A stretch of 41,862 nucleotides of DNA from Flavobacteriaceae bacterium (lineage in GTDB: Bacteria > Bacteroidota > Bacteroidia > Flavobacteriales > Flavobacteriaceae), in the NCBI GenBank assembly GCA_013214625.1, contig JABSPO010000052.1, positions 1-41,862 of the forward strand, in the 5' to 3' direction. The position numbers were made by a program, and so were the translations under genes. This document shows, piece after piece, positions 1 through 10,533 of the stretch. The first letter of the stretch is position 1; every line of letters starts with the position of its first letter. The notes beneath the pieces are model-generated. The model was not told the origin of the DNA, searched no databases, and was given only the letters and a program-made list of their open reading frames with translations.

Positions 1-1
1 A

Positions 2-331
2 ATTATATCTTCTGGTTTTTTATTAAAATTTCCAGAAGATATAATTTCAGCTTTTCCTAATAAAATCATTAATGTTCATCCCGCGTTATTGCCTAAATAT
101 GGAGGGAAAGGGATGTATGGGGCTAATGTTCATAAAGCTGTAGTTGCTAATAATGATAAAGAATCAGGTATAACCATTCATTATGTAAATGAGCATTATG
201 ATGAGGGCAATATCATTTTTCAAGCAAATACTAAGGTAGATAGTATTGATACTTTTGAAGATGTAGCAGCAAAGATTCATCTTTTAGAACAAAAACATTT
301 TCCGCTTGTAATTGAACAATTGCTAAACTGA
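2..331 (+). CDS. purN: phosphoribosylglycinamide formyltransferase, C-terminal part (5' end outside window)
   Basis: Open frame from base 2 reads IISSGFLLKFPEDIISAFPNKIINVHPALLPKYGGKGMYG...; INVHPALLPKYGGKGMYG and ESGITIHYVNEHYDEGNIIFQ are PurN hallmarks. Confidence 0.93.
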   Translation: MISSGFLLKFPEDIISAFPNKIINVHPALLPKYGGKGMYGANVHKAVVANNDKESGITIHYVNEHYDEGNIIFQANTKVDSIDTFEDVAAKIHLLEQKHFPLVIEQLLN

Positions 332-418
332 AACTGTAATTGAAGTCGAATTAAAATAAAGGTTTCGAATTTTTGTGGTGCTTTGTGTGCTTCTGTGAAA
401 TAGCTTAAAACTAAAAAA

Positions 419-901
419 ATGAATAATACTGTACACATATATACTGATGGTTCTTCTCGAGGTAATCCAGGTCCTGGAGGATATGGTGTAGTGATGGAAT
501 GGGTGGGTAAACCATATAGAAAAGAGCTTTCTCAAGGTTATGAAAAAACCACGAATAACAGAATGGAGTTATTGGCTGTGATAGTAGCGCTTGAGCAGTT
601 GAAAAATGAAAACACAGCAGTTAAAGTGTTTACTGATTCTAAGTATGTAGTTGATTCCGTTGATAAAAAATGGGTTTTTGGATGGGAAAAAAAAGGGTAT
701 AAAGGTAAAAAGAACCCAGATTTATGGAAGCGTTTTTTGAAAATTTATAGAAAACAAAATGTAAGTTTTCAATGGATTAAAGGGCATAATAACCATAAAC
801 AAAATGATAGATGTGATTATTTAGCTGTTGAATCTTCAAAAAAAACCGGATTACTTGTTGATGTGGAATACGTAAAAACGGACAATCAAAAGTTGCTTTA
901 A
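419..901 (+). CDS. rnhA: ribonuclease HI
   Basis: IYTDGSSRGNPGPGGYGVV, NNRMELLAVIVALE, TDSKYVVDSV, WIKGHNNHKQNDRCDYLA motifs. Confidence 0.97.
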   Translation: MNNTVHIYTDGSSRGNPGPGGYGVVMEWVGKPYRKELSQGYEKTTNNRMELLAVIVALEQLKNENTAVKVFTDSKYVVDSVDKKWVFGWEKKGYKGKKNPDLWKRFLKIYRKQNVSFQWIKGHNNHKQNDRCDYLAVESSKKTGLLVDVEYVKTDNQKLL

Positions 902-939
902 TTACTAGTGTTTTTTTAAGTGTAGTTTAATTCTCAATT

Positions 940-1548
940 ATGAAAATAAAAACAACGGAATTTTATTTTTTAATACTATTGGTTAGTTGCTTTTTTTCTA
1001 GTTATTCTCAATCTGAATGGGAGTTAGAAAAAGATGCTTTAGGTATTCAAGTGTTTACACGGAGAGTAAGTGTTTCTTCTATTAAAGAGTATAAAGCTAC
1101 AACATTAATAAAAACTTCTCTAAAATCGATAGTGAGTAAAATTATAGATGGCGAGCACTTAAAAGACTGGAATTACAAAACGACCAAAAGTAATTTGTTA
1201 GAGAAAATATCAGATAATGAATATCTTATATATATGTATAATGATTTGCCTTGGCCGGCTAAGAACAGAGATCATATTTCGACGTTAAAGATTGATGAGA
1301 TAAGTAGCTCATTGACTAAAATAAGTATTATATCTACTCCTGAAAAATTGCTAGAGAAAACTGGAGTAATAAGAGTAGTTAATTTTTCAGGGTTTTGGTT
1401 ATTAGAGAAAACTAAATTAGGAATAAAAGTTACGCAGCAAATGTATGGTGACCCGGGAGGTTCGTTGCCGATATTTATTGTAAACTTAATGTTAGTAAAG
1501 GCCCCTTTTAATACATTTAAGCGTTTAAAAGAACAGTTAGACAACTAA
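940..1548 (+). CDS. START (StAR-related lipid transfer)-like domain protein with signal peptide
   Basis: N-terminal signal peptide then W-x-L-x-K-D..GIQVFTR..., DLPWPAKNRDHI and QMYGDPGGSLPIFIVNLMLVKAPFNTFKRLKE typical of bacterial START proteins. Confidence 0.8.
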   Translation: MKIKTTEFYFLILLVSCFFSSYSQSEWELEKDALGIQVFTRRVSVSSIKEYKATTLIKTSLKSIVSKIIDGEHLKDWNYKTTKSNLLEKISDNEYLIYMYNDLPWPAKNRDHISTLKIDEISSSLTKISIISTPEKLLEKTGVIRVVNFSGFWLLEKTKLGIKVTQQMYGDPGGSLPIFIVNLMLVKAPFNTFKRLKEQLDN

Positions 1549-1636
1549 TTTATAACAGTTGGCTACTTTTCATTTTATAGTATTGTGTTATAGAAAATAA
1601 ATTTCCGTAATTTTGCAGAAATTTAATAGGCATTTG

Positions 1637-2563
1637 ATGAACAAACTTTTAATTGTAGGTACGGTTGCTTTTGATGCAATTGAAACCCCTTTCGGAAAAA
1701 CAGATAAAATTTTAGGTGGTGCGGCTACTTATATAGGGCTCTCTGCTTCTAATTTTAATAATGTTGATAGCGCAATTGTTTCTGTTATTGGAGATGATTT
1801 TCCACAAGAATATTTGGATATGCTTTCTGATAGAAATATTGACTTAACGGGATTAGAAACTGTTAAGGGTGGGAAAACTTTTTTCTGGTCAGGGAAATAT
1901 CATAATGATATGAATTCTCGTGACACCTTAGACACACAATTAAATGTACTAGAAAATTTTAGTCCGGTTGTTCCAGAAGCATATAAAGATGCAGATGTTG
2001 TAATGTTAGGAAATTTACATCCTTTAGTGCAATTAGGAGTGCTAGAGCAAATGACAAAAAAGCCAAAATTAGTAGTATTAGATACTATGAATTTTTGGAT
2101 GGATTGTGCATTAGCTGAGTTAAAACAAGTAATTGCTAAAGTAGATGTGATTACAATTAATGATGAAGAAGCACGTCAGTTATCAGGAGAGTATTCTTTA
2201 GTTAAGGCAGCAAGGGTAATTGCAGCTATGGGGCCAAAGTATGTAGTGATTAAAAAAGGGGAGCACGGAGCGTTATTGTTTCATGAAGACAACGTCTTTT
2301 TTGCACCAGCATTACCTTTAGAAGAAGTTTTTGATCCTACAGGAGCAGGAGATACTTTTGCTGGAGGGTTTACAGGATATATCGCTAGCACAGGAAATAT
2401 TTCATTTGAAAACATGAAAAATGCAATTATCCATGGATCTAATTTGGCTTCTTTCTGTGTAGAGAAGTTTGGAACAGAACGAATGGAATCCTTGTCGAAA
2501 GATGAAGTGTCCAGTCGTCTAAAGCAATTTAAAGAGCTGACACAATTTGATATAGAATTATAA
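1637..2563 (+). CDS. PfkB-family carbohydrate kinase
   Basis: LGGAATYIGLSASNF and C-terminal DPTGAGDTFAGGFTGY motif. ORF track opens at 1613, but MNKLLIVGTVAFDAIE at 1637 is the likely start because a TAATTTTG promoter-like box covers 1608-1615. Confidence 0.92.
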   Translation: MNKLLIVGTVAFDAIETPFGKTDKILGGAATYIGLSASNFNNVDSAIVSVIGDDFPQEYLDMLSDRNIDLTGLETVKGGKTFFWSGKYHNDMNSRDTLDTQLNVLENFSPVVPEAYKDADVVMLGNLHPLVQLGVLEQMTKKPKLVVLDTMNFWMDCALAELKQVIAKVDVITINDEEARQLSGEYSLVKAARVIAAMGPKYVVIKKGEHGALLFHEDNVFFAPALPLEEVFDPTGAGDTFAGGFTGYIASTGNISFENMKNAIIHGSNLASFCVEKFGTERMESLSKDEVSSRLKQFKELTQFDIEL

Positions 2564-2569
2564 GATACA

Positions 2570-2597
2570 AACGCGCTGAATTTCAGCGCGTTTTTTA
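2570..2597 (+). terminator. intrinsic terminator after PfkB kinase
   Basis: ACGCGCTGAA/TTCAGCGCGT inverted repeat followed by T-run. Confidence 0.85.
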
Positions 2598-2714
2598 ATC
2601 CCTTGATAAGGGTTAGATATTTAAAATAATAGTATTATACGTTGTATGTATGCGCTAAAAACATCGACTATAACAACACAATAATCCGTACTTAAGTACA
2701 ACAACACAACAACA

Positions 2715-4610
2715 ATGAGCGACGCTTTAAAACACGAATGTGGTATTGCATTAATTAGATTAAAAAAACCATTAGAGTATTACAAAGAAAAATACGGAAC
2801 AGCATTTTATGGTGTAAATAAAATGTACTTGATGATGGAAAAACAGCACAACCGAGGTCAAGACGGTGCTGGTTTTGCAAGTATTAAGTTGGATATGGAA
2901 CCTGGGCAACGCTATATAAGTCGTGTGCGTTCTAACAAACAATTGCCTATCCAAGATGTTTTTGCTCAAATTAACGACAGAATTAATTCAGCATTAAAAG
3001 CTGACCCATCACTAAATGATGATGTTAAAAGATTAAAGGCAGAAGTACCTTACATTGGTGAAGTGCTTTTAGGACATGTGCGTTATGGTACTTTTGGTGT
3101 AAATAGTGTAGAAAGTGTTCATCCTTTTTTAAGGCAAAACAGCTGGATGCACAGAAACTTACTTGTTGCAGGAAATTTTAACATGACTAATGTTAGTCAG
3201 TTATTTCAGGATTTAGTAAACATTGGTCAACATCCAAAAGCAGAAGCGGATACGGTTACTGTAATGGAAAAAATAGGTCACTTTTTAGATAAACAAGTAG
3301 AGAAATTATATAAAGAAGCAAAAAAGGAAGGCTTGTCTAAGATAGAGGCGTCTTCAGTTATTGCGGATCGATTAAATATTGCAAAGATTTTAAGAAAATC
3401 GGCTAAAAAATGGGATGGTGGTTATGCGATGGTAGGAATGTTAGGTCATGGGGATGCTTTTGTATTGCGTGATCCAGCAGGAATACGTCCAGCATATTAT
3501 TATGAAAATGATGAAGTTGTTGTTGTGGCTTCAGAACGTCCGGTTATTCAAACGGTTTTTAATGTTGCTTTTGAAGATGTTGTAGAACTTGAACCAGGAA
3601 AGGCCATTATTGTTAAGAAAAGTGGTGAAACAAAAATTCAGCAAATATTAGCCCCATTAGAAAAGAAGGCTTGTTCTTTTGAACGTATTTATTTCTCACG
3701 TGGTAGTGATCAAGAAATTTATAAAGAACGTAAGAAATTAGGAAGATTGTTGTTTCCACAGATAATGAAGTCTATTGGGAATGATATTGAAAACTCAGTG
3801 TTTTCATTCATCCCTAATACTGCAGAAGTTTCTTATTACGGAATGGTTAAAGAAGGGGAGTTGTTTTTAAATGAACAGAAAGAACGATTATTACTTCAAA
3901 AAGAAAATCAAACTCCAGAAAAGATAAAAGAAATTATAGGGAAAAGATTGCGAACTGAAAAAATCGCGATAAAAGATGCAAAGCTAAGAACTTTTATTAC
4001 GGACGATGATAGTAGGGATGATTTGGTAGCACATATATATGACATTACTTATGGTTCTGTTAGACCAACGGATAATTTAGTAATCATAGATGATTCTATT
4101 GTTCGTGGAACAACATTACAAAAGAGTATTTTAACTATGATGGATCGTTTGAATCCTAAAAAGATAGTTGTTGTTTCTTCTGCCCCACAAATCCGTTATC
4201 CTGATTGTTACGGAATTGACATGGCTAACTTAGAAGGCTTGGTTGCTTTTAGAGCAATGTTAGCATTGTTGAAAGATGACAATAAATATCATTTAATTAA
4301 AGAAACATATGATAAGTGTATTGCTCAAGTAGGGTTGCCAGATACTGAGGTCCAAAATTTTGTAAAAGATTTATACGGATTGTATACCGATGATGAAATT
4401 TCAAAGAAAATAGCAAAACTATTAAGTTCAGAAGGATTAAACGCTGAAGTGGAAATTATTTATCAAACAGTAGAGAACTTACACAAAGCCTGTCCTAAGC
4501 ATCTTGGCGATTGGTATTTTACAGGAGATTATCCTACTCCAGGAGGACACAGAGTAGTGAATAGAGCCTTTATTAATTTCTTTGAAGGGAATAAAGAAAG
4601 AGCTTATTAA
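2715..4610 (+). CDS. amidophosphoribosyltransferase (PurF-type, long ~630-aa Bacteroidota form)
   Basis: N-terminal HECGIALIRL class-II amidotransferase Cys context, HNRGQDGAGFA, GHVRYGTFG, and PRPP-binding VIIDDSIVRGTTLQKSI. Confidence 0.9.
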   Translation: MSDALKHECGIALIRLKKPLEYYKEKYGTAFYGVNKMYLMMEKQHNRGQDGAGFASIKLDMEPGQRYISRVRSNKQLPIQDVFAQINDRINSALKADPSLNDDVKRLKAEVPYIGEVLLGHVRYGTFGVNSVESVHPFLRQNSWMHRNLLVAGNFNMTNVSQLFQDLVNIGQHPKAEADTVTVMEKIGHFLDKQVEKLYKEAKKEGLSKIEASSVIADRLNIAKILRKSAKKWDGGYAMVGMLGHGDAFVLRDPAGIRPAYYYENDEVVVVASERPVIQTVFNVAFEDVVELEPGKAIIVKKSGETKIQQILAPLEKKACSFERIYFSRGSDQEIYKERKKLGRLLFPQIMKSIGNDIENSVFSFIPNTAEVSYYGMVKEGELFLNEQKERLLLQKENQTPEKIKEIIGKRLRTEKIAIKDAKLRTFITDDDSRDDLVAHIYDITYGSVRPTDNLVIIDDSIVRGTTLQKSILTMMDRLNPKKIVVVSSAPQIRYPDCYGIDMANLEGLVAFRAMLALLKDDNKYHLIKETYDKCIAQVGLPDTEVQNFVKDLYGLYTDDEISKKIAKLLSSEGLNAEVEIIYQTVENLHKACPKHLGDWYFTGDYPTPGGHRVVNRAFINFFEGNKERAY

Positions 4611-4673
4611 GAGTCTATAAAAGAACACTTTAACAAGTATAATTGTAGTTCGGCTAATATATTTCAATATCTA

Positions 4674-4775
4674 AACATAAGTTTATATATTGGTACTACC
4701 ATAACATAAGTAGGTTAAGTTCATGGTAGATTTGGGGCAAAAAAGGCAAGTTAATTCTTGCCTTTTTTATTTGAA
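4674..4775 (+). repeat. 102-bp direct repeat copy 1 (candidate small RNA with terminator)
   Basis: Near-identical to 4906-5007 (offset 232); contains CTACCAT...ATGGTAG stem and GGCAAG-TTAATT-CTTGCC-T6 hairpin. Confidence 0.85.
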
Positions 4776-4905
4776 ATAAACTTTAGCTCACTAAACCGGA
4801 AGAAGGGCAGTAAAAATGATTTTACCACAAATATCATTGTTTCACATCGAAATATTACACTTTAACGAGTATTATAGTAGTCTGACTGAATTATTGTGAT
4901 GGGTT

Positions 4906-5007
4906 AACATAAGTTTATATATTAGTGTCACCATAACATAAGTAGGTTAAGTTCATGGTAGATTTGGGGCAAAAAAGGCAAGTTAATTCTTGCCTTTTTT
5001 ATTTGAA
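4906..5007 (+). repeat. 102-bp direct repeat copy 2 (candidate small RNA with terminator)
   Basis: Near-identical to 4674-4775. Confidence 0.85.
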
Positions 5008-5019
5008 TAAATTCAATAT

Positions 5020-5053
5020 AAAAAAGGGATGCAATTAATTGCATCCCTTTTTT
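5020..5053. terminator. perfect palindromic bidirectional terminator, 3' of sod
   Basis: AAAAAAGGGATGCAATT/AATTGCATCCCTTTTTT, 34-bp perfect palindrome. Confidence 0.9.
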
Positions 5054-5075
5054 ATGAAATAAGTTTTAGTAGCCC

Positions 5076-5684
5076 TTATTTACTTTCTGCGTAGCGTCTT
5101 TCGACTTCATTCCAGTTAATCACATTAAAGAATGCGTTAATGTAGTCAGGACGTCTGTTTTGGTAGTTTAAGTAATATGCGTGCTCCCAAACATCTAATC
5201 CTAAAATTGGAGTCCCTCCACAAGTTACACCTGGCATTAACGGGTTGTCTTGGTTTGGTGTTGAGCAAACACTTACCTTTCCTCCTTTATGTACACATAA
5301 CCATGCCCATCCAGATCCGAATTGAGTAGCTGCTGCTTTTGAGAAAGCTTCTTTAAAAGCATCTACAGAACCAAATTCAGCAATGATAGCATCTTTTAAA
5401 TCGCCAGATAAATATCCTTTTCCTTCTGGGTTCATTACTGTCCAGAATAAAGAGTGGTTGTAAAATCCACCTCCGTTGTTACGTACAGCACCATTATTCA
5501 TGTCTAAATTGGCAAGAATATCTTCAATAGATTTTTCTTCCAAATCAGTTCCTTCAACTGCTGCGTTTAATTTTGAGGTATATGCGTTATGGTGCTTTGA
5601 ATGGTGAATTTCCATTGTTCTAGCATCAATATTTGGTTCTAATGCATCATATGCGTATCCTAATTTTGGTAATTCAAAAGCCAT
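5076..5684 (-). CDS. superoxide dismutase (Fe/Mn type)
   Basis: [40 protein letters not shown]...; [29 protein letters not shown]. Confidence 0.97.
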   Translation of the reverse strand: MAFELPKLGYAYDALEPNIDARTMEIHHSKHHNAYTSKLNAAVEGTDLEEKSIEDILANLDMNNGAVRNNGGGFYNHSLFWTVMNPEGKGYLSGDLKDAIIAEFGSVDAFKEAFSKAAATQFGSGWAWLCVHKGGKVSVCSTPNQDNPLMPGVTCGGTPILGLDVWEHAYYLNYQNRRPDYINAFFNVINWNEVERRYAESK

Positions 5685-5768
5685 AATATGTTTTTTTAAT
5701 TAGTTGTTTTAAACAAATTCAATCCAAATTTACAAAAACTAAAAGGAAGTTATTATCAAATCAAATAA

Positions 5769-5830
5769 TTAATCCCACCAGTGGGGTTTATGCCCCTCTA
5801 TGTTGCTAGTGTCGTACGGGGTTCTATTGT
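5769..5830. repeat. degenerate copy of dispersed intergenic repeat family A
   Basis: TTAATCCCACCAGTGGGG... shared with 22341 and 17608 copies, then CCCCT...ACGGGG hairpin. Confidence 0.55.
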
Positions 5831-5916
5831 TTTGAAAATTTTGTAATTTGTTAAGGTAGTTCAGTACTACTTACATCATTTAGTTTGTATATTGTAGTGC
5901 TTAAAAAGCGAGTTTA

Positions 5917-8900
5917 ATGAATACAAATTCTTTTACAGTTTATAATGCTTCAGCAGGTTCAGGGAAAACATTTACCTTAGTCAAGGAATATTTAAAAACG
6001 CTTTTTTTATCTCATAAAATTGATAAATACAAGAATATTTTAGCGGTTACCTTTACAAATAAAGCAGTAGCTGAAATGAAAGGACGTATTCTTGAAAATC
6101 TTAAAGCGTTTGCCGATCCAGAAATATTATTGTTAACTGTTCCCGAAAACTTAATGGATCAGCATCAAATGTTTTCAGTTATTGCGAATGAGTTAGAATT
6201 GGATACAATGCAGTTGCATAAAAAAGCAATTAGAATTCAAGACGCTATTTTAAATAATTACGCCGCTTTTGATATTGTAACCATTGATACGTTTACCCAT
6301 AGAATTATCAGGACTTTTGCATATGATTTAAAATTGCCTCAAAATTTTGAAGTTGCATTAGATACAGAAGATGTTTTACAGGAAGCGATTGCAAATGTAT
6401 TAATGAAAGTAGGGGAAGATAAAAGGCTAACGAAACTATTAATCGACTTTGCGTTACATAAAGCTGACGATGATAAAAGTTGGGATATAGCTCTAGATTT
6501 ATATAGGGTTTCACGATTATTGTTGAACGAGAATGAAGTAGAGCATGTTTCAAAATTAAAAGATAAATCTTTAGAAGATTTTGATAAGTTAAAAGAAACA
6601 CTTGAAAAGAAGTTAACCCATGCGAAAAATGAAATAGTTAGTCAATCAAAAGGAATATTAAATAACTTTGAAAGCAAGTGTATTTCAGAAAACGATATAA
6701 AATCAGTTTTTGGTTATTTCTCGAAACTGGCAAAGGAGGAATTTTCAATCAAATATGGATTGGTCTGGCAAGCCAAATTATTAAATGGAGAAACTTTATA
6801 TCCGAAACGAGTTTCAGGAGCGGTAGCAGATTCGATTGACGAAATGCAATCAGATATTAGCTCAGTGTTTCTAGAGACCAAAACGTTATTTAGTGAAGTT
6901 TCATTTTTGAAAAACTTCCTTAAAAGTATTGTGCCTTTATCAGTATTAAATGTGGTAAATAAAGAACTGCAAAGTATAAAGGAAGAACAAAACATTTTAT
7001 TGATATCAGAGTTTAACAAAATAATTTCAAATGAAATAAAAGGTCAGCCAACTCCTTTTATATACGAGCGTATTGGGGAGCGTTATCAGAATTATTTTAT
7101 TGATGAGTTTCAAGATACTTCTCAAATGCAATGGCAGAATTTAATTCCGTTAACTGAAAATGCATTATTGACCGAGCCTAAACCAAACGAGCAACATTCA
7201 TTGTTGATTGTTGGCGATGCTAAACAGGCTATTTATCGTTGGAGAGGAGGTAAACCAGAGCAGTTTATAGATTTATATGAGGATGAAAACCCCTTTTATA
7301 TCGAAAAAAGCATAGAGAACTTGGATACAAATTATAGGAGTTATAGCGAGGTAGTCGAGTTCAATAATAACTTTTTTAGTTTTTTATCACATAAATTTCA
7401 GAATGAAACACATCAAGAACTATATAGAATAGGAAATAATCAAAAACAGAATAACAAAAAAGGAGGTTTTGTAAAAGTGTCTTTTGTAGAAAATGTTTTA
7501 GAAGAAGATGCTATTGTTTTGTATCAAGAAAAAGTTTTAGAAACAATAGAAAATGTATTAGAACAAGGTTTTGTGAAGGCTGATATTTGTATTGTTACCA
7601 GAAAAAAGAAAGACGGTATTGCAATTGCTGATTTTTTAACTGAAAAAGGGATATCTATTATTTCTTCAGAAACATTATTGGTAAATAAATCTAAGGAGGT
7701 TCGGTTTATCATTTCATTTTTAACTTATTTGTTGCATCCAGAAAACAAGAACTCTAAAATGGAGTTTTTGAATTATTTATATGCAAAGTTAGAAGTTGTA
7801 AGTAGTGAACATGAATTTTATATTAAACTATTACAATTACCTCCTTTTGATATATTCAAGGAATTGGCAATTTCGTACCAAATACAGTTTGATTATGAGA
7901 CTGTTCAAACCTTACCTTTCTATGAGTTAGTAGAACAGATAATACGTGCTTTTTATTTAGTGAGTGGCTCAGATGCTTATGTGCAATATTTCTTAGATGA
8001 AGTGTTATCCTTTAGTCAAAAAAAACAAACAGGTGTTCAAGGTTTTTTAGAATACTGGGAGCTAAAAAAAGATAAGCTAAGTATTGTGGCACCAGAGGGA
8101 GCAAATGCCATTACCTTAATGACTATTCATAAATCCAAAGGCTTAGAATTCCCTGTAATTATTTTCCCATTCGCCGAATTGGATATATATAAGGAGCAAG
8201 ATTCAAAAACATGGTATCCTATTAACGAGGAAGAATATAATGGTTTTTCAGAAGCGTATTTACATTTCAATAAAGAGATTGAAACCTATGGAGATATTGG
8301 TGAGCGTTTATGGAAAGAAAGAAGAGCGCAATTAGAGTTAGATAATATTAATCTATTATATGTTGCGCTTACAAGACCAAAAGAGCAATTGTATGTGATT
8401 TCTAAAAAAGCGATCAATAAAAAAACAGGTGATGAGAATGAAAATTTATTCTCAGGGTTCTTTATTGGCTTTTTGAAACAAATAGGAAAATGGCAAGAAG
8501 ATGTTGATGATTATGAGTTTGGAGAAATGTTAAAATTATCTATTAAAACTGAAATAAAAGAAGAAAAGGAATTATTGTTTACTTCTTCATCTAGGTTAGA
8601 CCATAACTTAGCAATACTTGCAAAGGCAGGTTTTTTATGGAACTCAGAACAAGGAGATGCCATTGAAAAAGGAAATTTAATACATTTAATATTATCAAAA
8701 ATAAAATATAGAAGGGATGTGGATATCGTCTTTCAAGAGCTAGTTATAAATGGTATCATAACTACTGAACAAGAGGAATTGCTAAAACCAGTATTAACAG
8801 ATCTAATAAATAATTCAGAAGTGTCAGTTTATTTCAATGATGATTTAATCGTTTTTAATGAAAGAGCAATTTTAACAAAAGATGGTAAAACACTTATTCC

Positions 8901-9084
8901 TGATAGAATTGTTTTTAAAGAAAAAACAGCAACAGTAATTGATTATAAAACGGGTTCTTTTGATTTAAAACATGAAGCACAAGTGAATACTTACGCATCA
9001 GTATTGTTAGATATGGGATATGAGGTTGATAAGAAATTATTGGTCTATTTAGATGACAAAATAAAAATTAGAGAAGTTAGTTGA
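5917..9084 (+). CDS. UvrD/RecB-family ATP-dependent helicase-nuclease (AddA-like)
   Basis: YNASAGSGKTFTLVKEYL Walker A, DEFQDTSQMQW, VGDAKQAIYRWRGGKPEQF, MTIHKSKGLEFPVIIFPF, LLYVALTRPKEQL, and C-terminal PDRIVFKEKTATVIDYKTG nuclease motif. Confidence 0.95.
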   Translation: MNTNSFTVYNASAGSGKTFTLVKEYLKTLFLSHKIDKYKNILAVTFTNKAVAEMKGRILENLKAFADPEILLLTVPENLMDQHQMFSVIANELELDTMQLHKKAIRIQDAILNNYAAFDIVTIDTFTHRIIRTFAYDLKLPQNFEVALDTEDVLQEAIANVLMKVGEDKRLTKLLIDFALHKADDDKSWDIALDLYRVSRLLLNENEVEHVSKLKDKSLEDFDKLKETLEKKLTHAKNEIVSQSKGILNNFESKCISENDIKSVFGYFSKLAKEEFSIKYGLVWQAKLLNGETLYPKRVSGAVADSIDEMQSDISSVFLETKTLFSEVSFLKNFLKSIVPLSVLNVVNKELQSIKEEQNILLISEFNKIISNEIKGQPTPFIYERIGERYQNYFIDEFQDTSQMQWQNLIPLTENALLTEPKPNEQHSLLIVGDAKQAIYRWRGGKPEQFIDLYEDENPFYIEKSIENLDTNYRSYSEVVEFNNNFFSFLSHKFQNETHQELYRIGNNQKQNNKKGGFVKVSFVENVLEEDAIVLYQEKVLETIENVLEQGFVKADICIVTRKKKDGIAIADFLTEKGISIISSETLLVNKSKEVRFIISFLTYLLHPENKNSKMEFLNYLYAKLEVVSSEHEFYIKLLQLPPFDIFKELAISYQIQFDYETVQTLPFYELVEQIIRAFYLVSGSDAYVQYFLDEVLSFSQKKQTGVQGFLEYWELKKDKLSIVAPEGANAITLMTIHKSKGLEFPVIIFPFAELDIYKEQDSKTWYPINEEEYNGFSEAYLHFNKEIETYGDIGERLWKERRAQLELDNINLLYVALTRPKEQLYVISKKAINKKTGDENENLFSGFFIGFLKQIGKWQEDVDDYEFGEMLKLSIKTEIKEEKELLFTSSSRLDHNLAILAKAGFLWNSEQGDAIEKGNLIHLILSKIKYRRDVDIVFQELVINGIITTEQEELLKPVLTDLINNSEVSVYFNDDLIVFNERAILTKDGKTLIPDRIVFKEKTATVIDYKTGSFDLKHEAQVNTYASVLLDMGYEVDKKLLVYLDDKIKIREVS

Positions 9085-9218
9085 TATCTGTAAAATAATT
9101 ACATTTGTGATACCTATTAAACTTCAAAACACTCATAAGTTAAAAAGCAACGATTTAATATAGTGGTTTTGAGCTTTAAGAGGTGTTTAGTATAAAACCC
9201 AATTTAAAAGTAAAGTAC

Positions 9219-10412
9219 ATGTACGGAAAAATTAAAGCGCACTTAGCTCAAGAAATTCAAGAGATTAAAGATAACGGATTATATAAAAAAGAACGTATTA
9301 TAACATCAGCTCAAGATGCTGTGATTAAAATTTCTACAGGACAAGAAGTAATTAATTTTTGTGCAAACAATTACTTAGGATTGTCATCACACCCAGATGT
9401 AATTCAAGCAGCAAAAGATGCTATGGATACTCATGGTTTTGGAATGTCGTCAGTACGTTTTATTTGTGGGACACAGGATATTCATAAAACATTAGAACAA
9501 AAAATCGCTAATTTTTACGGGACAGAAGATACCATACTATACGCTGCGGCTTTTGATGCTAATGGTGGGGTATTTGAGCCGTTATTAGGAAAAGAAGATG
9601 CTATTATTTCTGATTCATTAAATCATGCTTCTATAATAGATGGTGTTCGTTTGTGTAAAGCAGCAAGATATCGTTATAAAAATAGTGATATGGCTGACTT
9701 AGAAAAGCAGTTAATTGCGGCAAATGAAAATGGCGCTCGATTTAAAATTATTGTTACTGATGGTGTTTTCTCAATGGATGGTATAGTAGCTCCATTAGAT
9801 AAAATATGTGATTTAGCCGATAAGTATGATGCTTTGGTGATGATTGATGAATGTCATTCTGCAGGGTTTATAGGTGAGACTGGTCGTGGAACTTTAGAGG
9901 CAAAAGGTGTTTTAGATAGAATTGATATTATAACTGGTACACTTGGCAAAGCGTTAGGTGGCGCTATGGGAGGGTATACAACTGGTAAAAAAGAAATTAT
10001 TGAAATATTACGCCAACGTTCTCGTCCATATTTATTCTCAAATTCTCTAGCACCAGCAATTGTAGGTGCATCAATTAAAGTTTTTGAAATGTTAGATACG
10101 GATACCACTTTAAGGGATAAATTAGAGTGGAACACGAATTACTTTAAAAAAGGAATGAAAGCAGCTGGACTAGATATAGTTGATGGTGATTCAGCCATAG
10201 TTCCAGTAATGTTATATGATGCAAAATTGTCTCAAACAATGGCGGATATGTTATTAGAAGAGGGGATATATGTAATTGGATTCTTTTACCCGGTAGTACC
10301 AAAGGATAAAGCAAGGATTCGTGTGCAGTTATCAGCAGCTCATAAAAAAGAGCATTTAGATAAGGCTATAGCAGCATTTACCAAGGTAGCTAGTGAGTTA
10401 AATATTATTTAA
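9219..10412 (+). CDS. kbl: glycine C-acetyltransferase (2-amino-3-ketobutyrate CoA ligase)
   Basis: [76 protein letters not shown] track opens at 9183; start at 9219 fits the family. Confidence 0.93.
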   Translation: MYGKIKAHLAQEIQEIKDNGLYKKERIITSAQDAVIKISTGQEVINFCANNYLGLSSHPDVIQAAKDAMDTHGFGMSSVRFICGTQDIHKTLEQKIANFYGTEDTILYAAAFDANGGVFEPLLGKEDAIISDSLNHASIIDGVRLCKAARYRYKNSDMADLEKQLIAANENGARFKIIVTDGVFSMDGIVAPLDKICDLADKYDALVMIDECHSAGFIGETGRGTLEAKGVLDRIDIITGTLGKALGGAMGGYTTGKKEIIEILRQRSRPYLFSNSLAPAIVGASIKVFEMLDTDTTLRDKLEWNTNYFKKGMKAAGLDIVDGDSAIVPVMLYDAKLSQTMADMLLEEGIYVIGFFYPVVPKDKARIRVQLSAAHKKEHLDKAIAAFTKVASELNII

Positions 10413-10468
10413 AAAGAATATTTATTAATGTGTTATTAACTAAAAAAGGAAAAATAATTACTTAAATT

Positions 10469-10499
10469 TTTGTTAATAACTTTATAGATATTACATTTG
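10469..10499 (+). promoter_or_regulatory. Bacteroidota-type promoter upstream of OmpA/TSP3 gene
   Basis: TTTG (10469-10472), exactly 19 nt, TACATTTG (10492-10499): matches the TTTG-N19-TAnnTTTG consensus, 34 nt before the ATG. Confidence 0.8.
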
Positions 10500-10533
10500 C
10501 TTTGATTAACACTTAAAATTAAATTTATTAAAT

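Noticed and set aside
323-535. Small antisense ORFs (also 1272-1544, 2772-2969, 6308-6601, 6714-7019, 9854-10135, 18816-19199, 35014-35253, 38409-38651 and similar)
   Set aside because: Each lies opposite a well-supported gene, has low-complexity or non-protein-like composition, and shows no recognisable motif; treated as shadow ORFs.
9100-9107. TACATTTG -7-like box upstream of kbl
   Set aside because: No good TTTG at the 19-nt spacing (nearest TTG is at 17); too weak to list as a promoter.
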